From: JAAZPT01 sp034180455
GTDB taxonomy: Bacteria; Bacillota; Clostridia; Christensenellales; Aristaeellaceae
Assembly (NCBI GenBank): GCA_034180455.1
Contig: JAXFOG010000032.1
Coordinates: 89,720 to 153,719 of the forward strand
Direction of reading: 5' to 3'
Length of the DNA: 64,000 bases
Program-made: the position numbers and the translations under genes
Notes under the pieces: generated by a model
Seen by the model: the letters and a program-made list of their open reading frames with translations, nothing else
The model's database searches: none
What the model was told of the DNA's origin: nothing
Part shown: one piece after another, positions 1 through 7,422 of the stretch
Position numbering within the stretch: the stretch's first letter is position 1
Layout of the letters: each line of letters starts with the position of its first letter

Positions 1-239
1 TTATTTCAAAAATAATAGAAAAAATATTTTACTATTATAATCATATACATGATAGAAGTTTTGTAAAAGAATATAAAAAACGTTGTTTTGTGATTGGAAA
101 AAACATTTTAGTAATAAAAAACGGTAGCAGTGAAAAGGCAAAGGCAATAGATATAGATGAAGATTGCAGATTGCTTGTAGAATACGATAGTGGAGAAAAA
201 CAATATCTTAATAGTGGGGAGATTAGTATAAGACTATGA
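1..239 (+). CDS. birA: Biotin--[acetyl-CoA-carboxylase] ligase BirA, C-terminal part (5' end outside the window)
   Basis: Codons are read from base 3 to the TGA at 237-239, giving about 78 residues that match the end of BirA. They hold the EYKKR and IGK motifs that start the C-terminal SH3-like domain, then the typical alternating beta pattern, and end in SGEISIRL, close to the SGEVSIR ending of the family. BirA activates biotin with ATP and attaches it to carboxylase biotin domains in the cytosol. The catalytic domain, and whether an N-terminal HTH exists, lie outside the window. The stop overlaps the next start as ATGA, so birA and the biotin transporter gene are translationally coupled, which supports both calls. 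Confidence 0.88.
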   Translation, partial: ISKIIEKIFYYYNHIHDRSFVKEYKKRCFVIGKNILVIKNGSSEKAKAIDIDEDCRLLVEYDSGEKQYLNSGEISIRL

Positions 240-766
240 AAACAAAAGAATTAAGCTTTATAGCTATTTTTTCAGTAATTATTGCAGTATGTTCGCTTAT
301 AAGCATACCCTCAGCAGTACCATTTACATTGCAAACATTTGCAGTATTTCTAGCACTTCTTTTGCTAGGCTCAAAAAGAGCATTTTATTCAATACTTTGC
401 TTTATTTTTATGGGAGTCATAGGCTTACCAGTATTTGCAGGAGGCAAAGCTGGAATTGCTGCTTTAATGGGGCCAACAGGAGGATACATAATAGGCTTTT
501 TAGTGATGCCTGCTGTATATGCCATATTTGAGAAAAACGAAAAAATGCATATACTTGCAATGATATTGGGACTTTTAATACTATATGTATTTGGAACTGC
601 GTGGTTCATGATAGTGTATACCAGCACAAAAGGTGAAGTTGCACTAGCTAAAGTTTTGGGGTGGACAGTACTACCATTTATTATTCCAGATCTATTAAAA
701 CTTTTTTTGGCATTTATATTATCCAAAAGACTTAAACCGTCGCTTAGCAGAATGTTAAATGCCTAG
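236..766 (+). CDS. bioY: Biotin transporter S component BioY
   Basis: This 176-residue integral membrane protein has five to six hydrophobic segments. It carries family hallmarks: an N-terminal PFTLQTFAVFLA stretch, GVIGLPVFAGGKAG near residues 61-74, and GPTGGYIIGF near residues 79-88, which lines the biotin site in BioY structures. BioY is the substrate-capture subunit of ECF-type biotin uptake. No EcfA or EcfT gene lies nearby, so it probably uses a shared ECF module encoded elsewhere. The ATG overlaps the birA stop by four bases, giving a ligase plus uptake operon. No biotin-regulator site can be judged because the operon start is outside the window. Confidence 0.93.
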   Translation: MKTKELSFIAIFSVIIAVCSLISIPSAVPFTLQTFAVFLALLLLGSKRAFYSILCFIFMGVIGLPVFAGGKAGIAALMGPTGGYIIGFLVMPAVYAIFEKNEKMHILAMILGLLILYVFGTAWFMIVYTSTKGEVALAKVLGWTVLPFIIPDLLKLFLAFILSKRLKPSLSRMLNA

Positions 767-772
767 AATATC

Positions 773-790
773 TTAATGTTCGTGTTTTAA
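773..790 (+). repeat. Copy 1 of an 18-base direct repeat (TTAATGTTCGTGTTTTRA)
   Basis: The motif TTAATGTTCGTGTTTTAA occurs here and again at 867-884 with one difference. Its complement contains an AT-flanked CGAAC core resembling the Firmicute PurR box (AWWWCCGAACWWT), although two positions deviate. The copy lies just after bioY, about 30 bases before the -35 of the downstream promoter. Its role as an operator is inferred. Confidence 0.5.
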
Positions 791-821
791 AATAAAATTT
801 ATAAAATTATTTAAATTGTGC

Positions 822-850
822 TTGCATTTATATATAATCTTCTGTATAAT
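822..850 (+). promoter_or_regulatory. Sigma-A type promoter of the BMP-family gene
   Basis: TTGCAT (822-827) and TATAAT (845-850) are separated by exactly 17 bases. Transcription would begin near 857, giving a leader of about 50 bases before the ATG at 909. The second copy of the 18-base repeat sits directly on the start of this leader, where a bound repressor would block initiation. Confidence 0.75.
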
Positions 851-866
851 AGTTCATGTATTCAAA

Positions 867-884
867 TTAATGTTCGTGTTTTGA
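867..884 (+). repeat. Copy 2 of the 18-base direct repeat, at the predicted transcription start
   Basis: TTAATGTTCGTGTTTTGA repeats the motif at 773-790 in the same orientation, 94 bases further on. It lies immediately downstream of the -10 box at 845-850. The pair brackets the promoter, an arrangement seen for looping or dual-site regulators. It is likely an operator because the downstream gene encodes a purine-nucleoside-type binding protein and the core looks like a PurR box, but identity with PurR is unproven. Confidence 0.5.
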
Positions 885-908
885 ACAAATAATATTTTGG
901 AGGAAGAA

Positions 909-1997
909 ATGTTTAAGAGGATTTTAGCTATATCTGCGGCATTAATGCTGCTTTTTGCAGGACTAGCTTCTGCTGAGTTCGCTCCAGTTGCCAAAGAAGA
1001 CCTTAAAGTAGGTTTTATATTTATAGGCGACATTACAGATGGTGGATATAACACAGCTCATTACAATGGATTGATCAAGGCATGTGAGAATTTAGGAATT
1101 AAAGAAGACCAAATACTTATAAAGACCAACGTTCCAGAGGATGGCACATTTGAATCTGCAGCACGTGAGTTGCTGGAAGCTGGCGTTCAAGTTCTGTTTG
1201 GAAATAGCTTTGGCTATCAGAACTACATGGAAGAGCTTGCAGATGAATTCCCCGAAAAAATATTCATTCACTGCAGTGGAATTAAGAGCAACGATACCAA
1301 CTTCAATAACTACTATGCTACACTTTATGAAGGACGTTATCTCTGCGGTATAGCTGCAGGACTCAAGACAAAAACAAATAAACTTGGTTTTGTAGGAGCC
1401 CAGGACAATGCTGAGGTTAATGGTGGTATCAATGCATTCTACCTTGGCGCAAAGAGCGTTAATCCTGATGTACAATTGTTTGTAAAGTACACAAATAGCT
1501 GGTATGATCCTACACTAGAAAGCCAGACAGCAAATGCTCTTATTGATGCTGGATGTGACGTAATAGCTCAGCACTGCGATACAAGCAACCCACAGATTGC
1601 AGCTCAGGAAAGAGGCGTATTTGGATGTGGTACAGGTTCTGATATGACACCATCTGCTCCAGATGCACACCTTACTGCTATGATATTTAAGTGGGAAAAT
1701 GCTATTGAGCCATATTTGCAGAGCGTTGTTGATGGAACATATAAGCCAGAAAATAAACTTTATGGCCTTGCTGACGGTACAGTAGATATTTCTCCTCTTA
1801 GCAAAAATGTTGCTGAAGGCACACAGGAAGCAATTGACAAGGCTCGTGCAGCTATCATTAGTGGAGAGCTTGACATATTTGCTGGTCCTTTAAACGACAA
1901 TGAGGGTAATGTACTAGTAAAAGAAGGCGAAAGCCTAACACGTGAGCAGGTTGCATTTGAGAATGTAAAACTGCTTGAAGGAATTACCGTAGAATAA
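909..1997 (+). CDS. BMP family (PnrA/Med-like) ABC transporter substrate-binding protein
   Basis: The 362-residue protein has the Bmp/PnrA fold: VGFIFIGDITDGGYNTAHYNG after the signal peptide, a FGNSFGYQNYM segment, and the conserved YEGRYLCGIAAGLKTKTNKLGFVGA block. Family members bind purine nucleosides or related ligands outside the membrane. The ATG at 909 is chosen because GGAGG at 899-903 lies five bases upstream; an upstream in-frame TTG overlaps that Shine-Dalgarno. The first 22 residues form a signal peptide ending in ASA before Glu, with no lipobox cysteine, which is unusual for a monoderm binding protein. No ATPase or permease gene adjoins, so it is an orphan receptor or works with a distant transporter. 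Confidence 0.88.
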   Translation: MFKRILAISAALMLLFAGLASAEFAPVAKEDLKVGFIFIGDITDGGYNTAHYNGLIKACENLGIKEDQILIKTNVPEDGTFESAARELLEAGVQVLFGNSFGYQNYMEELADEFPEKIFIHCSGIKSNDTNFNNYYATLYEGRYLCGIAAGLKTKTNKLGFVGAQDNAEVNGGINAFYLGAKSVNPDVQLFVKYTNSWYDPTLESQTANALIDAGCDVIAQHCDTSNPQIAAQERGVFGCGTGSDMTPSAPDAHLTAMIFKWENAIEPYLQSVVDGTYKPENKLYGLADGTVDISPLSKNVAEGTQEAIDKARAAIISGELDIFAGPLNDNEGNVLVKEGESLTREQVAFENVKLLEGITVE

Positions 1998-2015
1998 AAA
2001 TAATACCTCTTATTT

Positions 2016-2043
2016 TCCACCCCTATATGGGGTGGATTTTTAT
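2016..2043 (+). terminator. Rho-independent terminator after the BMP gene
   Basis: An 8-bp perfect stem TCCACCCC/GGGGTGGA with the loop TATAT (2016-2036) is followed by TTTTTAT. It lies 19 bases after the stop and closes the monocistronic BMP unit. Confidence 0.9.
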
Positions 2044-2133
2044 ATAAATGAAATATATGTAGATTGATTTATAAACAAAACAAATTATATAATCATCTTA
2101 ATTAAAGTGAGTTTTTTAACATTTATAAAATTA

Positions 2134-2166
2134 CCTTGACATGTACCCAAGGCCCAATGATAGACT
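2134..2166 (+). promoter_or_regulatory. MerR-type promoter and dyad operator of the MerR-family gene
   Basis: TTGACA (2136-2141) and TAGACT (2161-2166) are 19 bases apart, the overlong spacer typical of promoters activated by MerR proteins through DNA untwisting. The dyad CCTTG-N9-CAAGG (2134-2152) overlaps the -35 and the spacer. Because the gene directly downstream encodes a MerR-family protein, autoregulation is likely. No other gene follows in this transcript, so further targets would lie elsewhere. Confidence 0.72.
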
Positions 2167-2194
2167 TTTAATATACTAAGCAAGGAGGAAGAAA

Positions 2195-3049
2195 ATGAAT
2201 AGAAGTGAAGTTGAAAAGCAAACTGGTTTAACAAGAAAAGCTATTGAATATTACGAGAAAAAAAGCCTAATTGAACCAATAAAGATGGAAAATGGGTATA
2301 GGGATTACTCTATAAAAGATGTTGAAGATCTTAAAGAAATACAAGTCTATCGCAGTCTGGGATTAAGTGTAGAAGAAATACTAGCAATCAAAAAAGATAA
2401 AAGCTCTAGAACTTCAATACTTCGTAAAAAACAGATTGAAGCTAATATACTCAGTAAGAAGGCTGAACTTATCAATAAACTTATTGATGGAGAGAATATG
2501 GATATGGTTGCTAAAGAGTTAAGAAATATTGAAAGGCAGGAAAGCTTGTATAGTAGACTTGAGAAAGCTTTTCCAGGATATTTTGCTCAGTGTTTCTTTT
2601 TTTCCTATAAGCCTTATTTTACTGAAGCAGTAAGCGAAGACGGGGAGGAGGCATTTAAAGAATTTATTTCTTATATGGATAGTCTTCCGACCTTTGAACT
2701 AAGTGCTGAAGAACAAAGCTATATAGAAGCATTTACAAGCAATGTAAGCAATGATACTATTGAAGAAGTAAATAACAAAAAGAATGAAGCAGTAAAAAAT
2801 ATAGAAAAATGGTACATTGAAAATAAGTCGGCATTGGATATGTATTATGCATATAAAAATAGCGAAGAATATACGAATAGCCCACTTGTAAAAATTGAAG
2901 AAAAACTAAATAAATATATGATAGATAATAAATATTATGAAATAGCAATACCACTTATAAGAAAATTCAGTAAGAGTTATGATGAATATTATAAAAAGCT
3001 ACTTGAGGCTGAAGAAAAATTTAAAGCACTTAAAAATACCCCGAATTAA
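2195..3049 (+). CDS. MerR family transcriptional regulator
   Basis: Residues 1-70 form the MerR winged helix-turn-helix: the TGLTRKAIEYYEKKSLI recognition segment, then GYRDYSIKDVEDLKEIQVYRSLG. Residues 75-125 look like the antiparallel coiled-coil dimer helix. The remaining 160 or so residues, rich in Tyr, Glu and Lys, are a C-terminal domain I do not recognise. No cysteine pattern for metal sensing is present, so an organic ligand or stress signal is more plausible. GGAGG precedes the ATG. At 284 residues it is longer than metal-sensing MerR proteins and similar in size to BmrR or TipA types. It is monocistronic, and its stop codon lies in the loop of the terminator. Confidence 0.85.
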   Translation: MNRSEVEKQTGLTRKAIEYYEKKSLIEPIKMENGYRDYSIKDVEDLKEIQVYRSLGLSVEEILAIKKDKSSRTSILRKKQIEANILSKKAELINKLIDGENMDMVAKELRNIERQESLYSRLEKAFPGYFAQCFFFSYKPYFTEAVSEDGEEAFKEFISYMDSLPTFELSAEEQSYIEAFTSNVSNDTIEEVNNKKNEAVKNIEKWYIENKSALDMYYAYKNSEEYTNSPLVKIEEKLNKYMIDNKYYEIAIPLIRKFSKSYDEYYKKLLEAEEKFKALKNTPN

Positions 3050-3060
3050 ATTCGGGGTAT
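3036..3060. terminator. Bidirectional terminator whose loop is the merR-family stop codon
   Basis: An 11-bp perfect stem ATACCCCGAAT/ATTCGGGGTAT has a three-base loop, TAA at 3047-3049, which is the stop codon of the upstream gene. An A-run before it (3032-3036) gives U residues for minus-strand transcripts, so it also ends the convergent GH112 operon. The plus-strand U tract is weak. Confidence 0.85.
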
Positions 3061-3069
3061 AATTTTAAA

Positions 3070-5223
3070 TTAAATTTCATACCATCTTATCTCGTTTGGA
3101 GCAAGCTCAGTATCAAAACTAGCATTTGAGGTATATATTGTGCTTTTCTGAGTTTCATAGGTATTGTTTACTATACAGTACTTTTTATTTGCAGGGTAAG
3201 CATGTACATCAACGTTGTAATTGCTGCTATACCACTTATCTAACTCACTTTCTGCATGGGTTGCCCATAGAATAGCTCTGTAAAGTATTCTTGCATTTTC
3301 CAGGCTGAAAGGCATACCACTAATATACACGCCACGTCCTTTGCAGAATTCATTTACTGCCATTTGTACCTGTTTATCGTTTTGAACGAGTATTTTTGCA
3401 CTTGGTAGGGCATATATAGATCGTTGACCTTCTCCAAAGTCGGGGATGTTTTTAGCATCAGACAATATGAAATGATCTCTGTGCTCTTCTAAATTGTATT
3501 TGTCATAGCCAAGAGTGAATCCGGTTTCTTTTTCTACACCTAGTATATCAGCAGGCTGGATAAATCTACCTTGATATTGATATCCACCAGGTTCGCCTAC
3601 ACCTATAAAGCCTCCTCCATTTGCAACATACTCATTGATTATTGAAGTAAATCTAGAATTTGACCATGTTTCAGAACCTGTATGCGCTGTATAAGCATCA
3701 CCAATATTAAATATTACATCTATATCTTTTAATATATCAGGATTTTGCATCACATCATCAAAGCTGATAAATTTTACATCAAAAGGAGCCCCTGACAATA
3801 TCTCAATTATTCCTGCATAGCTGTAATTTTGCTTGTAATACAGTGCATGATGTACCATGTGCGCTCCCCATGCTCTCATTTTTCCCCATGAGTTAAGCAC
3901 TGCAACGGTTTTTACACAATAAGGAGTGCATCCATGTACATTTTTATACAACTCTCTAAATTCATCAGCAAGATTTGCAACATAATCTATAAAGTCTGGG
4001 AATTTGCATGCAAGTTTTAGATATCCTCCGTAGCCTATCCTATCAAGAGGCTTGCGCAGCAGTGCGCGTCTAGCACTCATCCAGTTCTTTTTAGCCTCGC
4101 CCAATGGATCTCCACCCTCATAAAATGTATCGGGGAAGAAATATGGCAGCAGGCGACCTTCACTATACTTTATGCCATCTATATCTGATATTAGTCTTAA
4201 TGTTGACCCGTTACCTACTGAGCCAACTACTGCATCTAGATCACATTCTTTAAATTCTGGCATAAAAGGCTCTGTGCCTATCCAGTGATCTCCAAGGAAC
4301 ATCATTGCTTCCTTGCCATAAGAATGAGTAATATCAACAAATTCACGTACTAGTTTACATACTTCTCTGCGTTGGAAAGCCATAAAATCTAGGAACTCTT
4401 TGCTTGGAACTCTATATTGATTGTTATAATAGCCTTGATCTATTATATATTCTGGCCTAAACTTATAGCCAACTTCATTTTCAAATTGCTCTAGTATATA
4501 TGGACTCACCGATGCAGAATATCCATACCAATCAACATATTTTTCTCTTTTAAGCTCATCAAATATTAATGTGAATTGATGGAAGAATGTCGTATATCTT
4601 ATTACATCTACATGTGGATGCTCTTCAATAAACTTTTTAAGGCGTTCCTTGCTGTACTGCTTTGTTTTAGGCTGTCTTACATCAAATGTAATTTGATGTT
4701 CAAAGTCTTTCCAACCATTGGTTACAGCGTTGTACATATGTACAGGATCCCATATTATATATGCAAGAAAGCTTACAGTATAGTTGTGGTACGGTACAGC
4801 GTTTGTGATAATTACTTTTCCATTTTCATAGTACCAATCTTGAGGAGGTAAAGCCTCTCCAGTGCTTCTGTCTATAACCTCCCACCAACGTTGTATATCA
4901 TCATGAGTATTTGGCATAAGTAGCTCATTGCTTATACCCTTCATAATATCTATACTTAGCTCATTAGACACAGCCATGTTAAAGCTACTCATAATGTAGC
5001 ACTGCTGAACCTCATCAGGATTTGCCTTTGCCCATGTGTTATCCTTACGTGTAGTGTAGTAAGTCTTATATATTTTGGCATCACAATTTGATAATTCTTG
5101 GGGGAATTCCGTTCCGTCGCAATCTCGTATTGCGTCTGCACCCCATTTATCCATTAAGAAAATTGTTTCCTGCACTGCATCCATGTCGGTAGGTATAGTA
5201 AGTTTTCCTTTATTATTTTGCAT
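3070..5223 (-). CDS. GH112 galactosyl-N-acetylhexosamine (lacto-N-biose/galacto-N-biose) phosphorylase
   Basis: The 717-residue protein matches the GH112 family in length and sequence: a (beta/alpha)8 domain with FLGDHWIGTEPF, whose Asp near residue 312 corresponds to the catalytic acid Asp313 of the bifidobacterial enzyme, followed by amidotransferase-like and beta domains. These cytosolic enzymes split Gal-beta-1,3-GlcNAc or -GalNAc with phosphate to galactose 1-phosphate plus the amino sugar, salvaging mucin and glycolipid units. Some clostridial homologues instead act on galactosyl-1,4-rhamnose, and the sequence alone does not separate these. The ATG at 5221-5223 follows GGGAGAG; an in-frame TTG 15 bases upstream overlaps that site. 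Its first base is the last base of the folA stop, so it is coupled to folA. Confidence 0.92.
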   Translation of the reverse strand: MQNNKGKLTIPTDMDAVQETIFLMDKWGADAIRDCDGTEFPQELSNCDAKIYKTYYTTRKDNTWAKANPDEVQQCYIMSSFNMAVSNELSIDIMKGISNELLMPNTHDDIQRWWEVIDRSTGEALPPQDWYYENGKVIITNAVPYHNYTVSFLAYIIWDPVHMYNAVTNGWKDFEHQITFDVRQPKTKQYSKERLKKFIEEHPHVDVIRYTTFFHQFTLIFDELKREKYVDWYGYSASVSPYILEQFENEVGYKFRPEYIIDQGYYNNQYRVPSKEFLDFMAFQRREVCKLVREFVDITHSYGKEAMMFLGDHWIGTEPFMPEFKECDLDAVVGSVGNGSTLRLISDIDGIKYSEGRLLPYFFPDTFYEGGDPLGEAKKNWMSARRALLRKPLDRIGYGGYLKLACKFPDFIDYVANLADEFRELYKNVHGCTPYCVKTVAVLNSWGKMRAWGAHMVHHALYYKQNYSYAGIIEILSGAPFDVKFISFDDVMQNPDILKDIDVIFNIGDAYTAHTGSETWSNSRFTSIINEYVANGGGFIGVGEPGGYQYQGRFIQPADILGVEKETGFTLGYDKYNLEEHRDHFILSDAKNIPDFGEGQRSIYALPSAKILVQNDKQVQMAVNEFCKGRGVYISGMPFSLENARILYRAILWATHAESELDKWYSSNYNVDVHAYPANKKYCIVNNTYETQKSTIYTSNASFDTELAPNEIRWYEI

Positions 5224-5720
5224 TATTTTCTCTCCCAAACTGTAAAGTGTATTTTTTTATTATCTTCAACACAGGTATCACTTATTTTTTTCCATATTTT
5301 TTCATCTATATTTGGGAAAAATCTATCAGCCTTTACAGGCTCGATTTCTTCAATCAGTGTTATATATAGTCTATTCGAATATGGAATAAGTTGTTTATAT
5401 ATGCTTTCTCCACCACAGACAAATATTTTTTCATCAGGGTTGTTGCATGCATAGTCTAGGAGTTCTTCAATGGAGCCAAACACTGTGCAGCCCTCTATTT
5501 GCTTTACGGGCTTGCAAAGTACTATGTTTTTTCTACCAGGAAGGGGCCTTTTTGGCAAGCTAAGATATGTAGTATAGCCTGTTACCACTGTTGAACCCAT
5601 GGTAGTTTCTTTAAAATATTTTAAGTCCTTTGGCAAATGATAAATCATATCTCCGTCTTTGCCTATGGCTCTTGTTTTTTCAGTCATTGCGACTATTATA
5701 TTTATATTATTGTATATCAT
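5223..5720 (-). CDS. folA: Dihydrofolate reductase
   Basis: This 165-residue protein has DHFR motifs in order: IIVAMTEKTRAIGKDGDMIYHLPKDLKYFK, in which Asp replaces the usual Asn-Trp region and the substrate-binding acidic residue follows, GSTVVTGYTTYLSLP, and the VCGGESIYKQLIP nucleotide loop. It regenerates tetrahydrofolate from the dihydrofolate made by thymidylate synthase, whose gene lies directly upstream and overlaps by four bases (ATGA). The stop overlaps the next start by one base. The pairing with thyA is the usual functional context. Confidence 0.95.
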   Translation of the reverse strand: MIYNNINIIVAMTEKTRAIGKDGDMIYHLPKDLKYFKETTMGSTVVTGYTTYLSLPKRPLPGRKNIVLCKPVKQIEGCTVFGSIEELLDYACNNPDEKIFVCGGESIYKQLIPYSNRLYITLIEEIEPVKADRFFPNIDEKIWKKISDTCVEDNKKIHFTVWERK

Positions 5721-6547
5721 ATTGCTAACTCAAACTTTATATTTGGCTCGATAGGGAAATAGTTCTTTATTTGAAAATCATCTATATTAAATGAGTAGAA
5801 ATCAGTTTTATCTGTATTTAATACTAGAGTGGGCTGCATATCGACAACTGGCCTTTTAAGCATTTCTTGAATTTTTGATACATGTCTATCATATATGTGG
5901 GCGTTTTGTATCATATGACAGAATTTTCCTGGTGTAAAACCACACGCTTTTGCAATCATCATCTGCAGCGCTACATATTGTATCTTGTTTATAGAATTGG
6001 CAACGGCTACATCACTGGATCGCTGTATAAGTGTGAGATCTAGCTTGCCATTGCGTACAGACCAGTGAGTTTCCATTGCACATGGATATAGGCCACTAGT
6101 CTGTTCAAAATCTGCATATTGATAGAGATTAATTATATGTCGCCTGCCATAAGGCTGAGTCTTTAAGCCATCAAGTAATTTATTTATAAGATCATATTTT
6201 TTAACAGTTGCTCCATATCTCTGACCTATTGTGCGAGTATTATTTACTTCCCAATCATCCCACCATGTGATATTGTACTTGTCGCGCAACAAATCTAGAT
6301 CATTGCTTTGATCCTGATATATCCAAAGTATTTCTTTTATTCCAGATTTCCATGCGATCTTTCTAAAAGAAATTATTGGAAATTCGCCTTTTTCTATATC
6401 GTATTCATCCCATACTTGGTTTACAAAGTAGGTGTGTGAAGCAGTGCCGTCAGCATACTTGGGACGGACACTTTCTCCAATTGTGCTATTTTCCTCACTA
6501 AGAATTCTATTGCACAGCTCCAAATAATTTTTATCGGCTTTATACAT
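5717..6547 (-). CDS. thyA: Thymidylate synthase (ThyA, phi3T/B. subtilis ThyA-like type)
   Basis: The 276-residue protein converts dUMP to dTMP with methylene-tetrahydrofolate. The nucleophile is Cys156 in LYPCAMETHW. Most ThyA enzymes have PPCH here, and the Ala after Cys resembles the divergent B. subtilis ThyA/phage phi3T branch. QRSSDVAVANSINKIQY and FCHMIQNAHIYDRH carry the dUMP phosphate- and base-binding residues. GAGGAG lies seven bases before the ATG. It is first in a thyA-folA-GH112 operon. A TATAAT-like box (6577-6582, minus strand) lies upstream, but no strong -35 is seen. Confidence 0.94.
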   Translation of the reverse strand: MYKADKNYLELCNRILSEENSTIGESVRPKYADGTASHTYFVNQVWDEYDIEKGEFPIISFRKIAWKSGIKEILWIYQDQSNDLDLLRDKYNITWWDDWEVNNTRTIGQRYGATVKKYDLINKLLDGLKTQPYGRRHIINLYQYADFEQTSGLYPCAMETHWSVRNGKLDLTLIQRSSDVAVANSINKIQYVALQMMIAKACGFTPGKFCHMIQNAHIYDRHVSKIQEMLKRPVVDMQPTLVLNTDKTDFYSFNIDDFQIKNYFPIEPNIKFELAI

Positions 6548-6591
6548 TTGATCTCCTCATTTATATAATATATTTTATTATACAATATTTT

Positions 6592-6618
6592 TAAAAAAAT
6601 AGCCCATATAGGCTATTT
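6592..6618 (-). terminator. Terminator of the MFS-gdpD operon
   Basis: On the minus strand an 8-bp stem AAATAGCC/GGCTATTT with a six-base loop overlaps the gdpD stop codon and is followed by a run of seven U residues (A-run at 6593-6599). Confidence 0.8.
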
Positions 6619-7422
6619 AAGTTTTGGTATAAATCCTTCAAATATCGGCATAGTATAGCCTTTTTCTAATGCTCTATCAAGCTCTTTTTGATTTTTTAAT
6701 GTAAAAGCTGCAAGCTTTGGCTTGAATATCTTTTTAATAAGGAACATGCTCAAGTTATTATCATGCTCGGATGTATAAGAAATAAAATGAGGGGCAGATA
6801 TTACATTGCAGAGTAGAGAAAGTAAAAATAACTGTTCAAAATATTTTGCTCCGTTTGCCTTGTCTATATGTCCACTTGCCAGTTGGCCACGAAATACTTC
6901 AGGGGCGTTTTTTCTAAACCACAGGAGCGCAAGGGGATGGAAGCTCTCTATGCAATAAGCACCATTATAATTTTTAAGCATTTCGTAGGTCTTTTCTGAT
7001 AGCTCTTTAACATCGCTGTAATGCTTTATCTCTATTAAAAGCGGCACCTTGCCAGATACTAGCTCAAGCACTTCGCTAAAAAGTGGAATATAACTACCAT
7101 CAAAAATTGGGTAATTCTTTAATTCTTCATAGGTGCAATCAGATACTTTTTTATCTATTCCACATACTCTTTTTATATTATTGTCATGTACAACTACTAT
7201 TTGCTTATCACGAGTAAACTGAACGTCAAGCTCTATTCCATATCCGTTTTCTACTGCCAGTCTAAAGGCTTCAAGAGTATTTTCAAATGGAAAATTTATA
7301 TTATCATGCAATCCCCTATGAGCATATAGATTTGGCTCCACACTTTTAGGTATCGTTTTGCATTTTCTTGTAGATATAAAAAATAAATAAATTAGAACAA
7401 TTATAATTATTGTGATAATCAT
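6613..7422 (-). CDS. Glycerophosphodiester phosphodiesterase with an N-terminal membrane anchor
   Basis: A hydrophobic helix (residues 2-16) anchors a GDPD domain of about 240 residues. Catalytic motifs are visible: NLYAHRGLHD near residue 34, ENTLEAFRLAVENGYGIELDVQFTRD with the metal-binding Glu and Asp, VVVHD, and LIEIKH. The enzyme hydrolyses glycerophosphodiesters from deacylated phospholipid to glycerol 3-phosphate plus an alcohol; with the anchor the active site may face either side of the membrane. The start overlaps the stop of the MFS gene by four bases (ATGA), so transporter and hydrolase are coupled. This suggests the transporter imports or exports a related compound, but that is inference. 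Confidence 0.9.
   Translation of the reverse strand: MIITIIIIVLIYLFFISTRKCKTIPKSVEPNLYAHRGLHDNINFPFENTLEAFRLAVENGYGIELDVQFTRDKQIVVVHDNNIKRVCGIDKKVSDCTYEELKNYPIFDGSYIPLFSEVLELVSGKVPLLIEIKHYSDVKELSEKTYEMLKNYNGAYCIESFHPLALLWFRKNAPEVFRGQLASGHIDKANGAKYFEQLFLLSLLCNVISAPHFISYTSEHDNNLSMFLIKKIFKPKLAAFTLKNQKELDRALEKGYTMPIFEGFIPKLK

Noticed and set aside
385..726. A 113-codon minus-strand open frame opposite bioY
   Set aside because: It is a shadow of bioY with low-complexity translation and no ribosome site.
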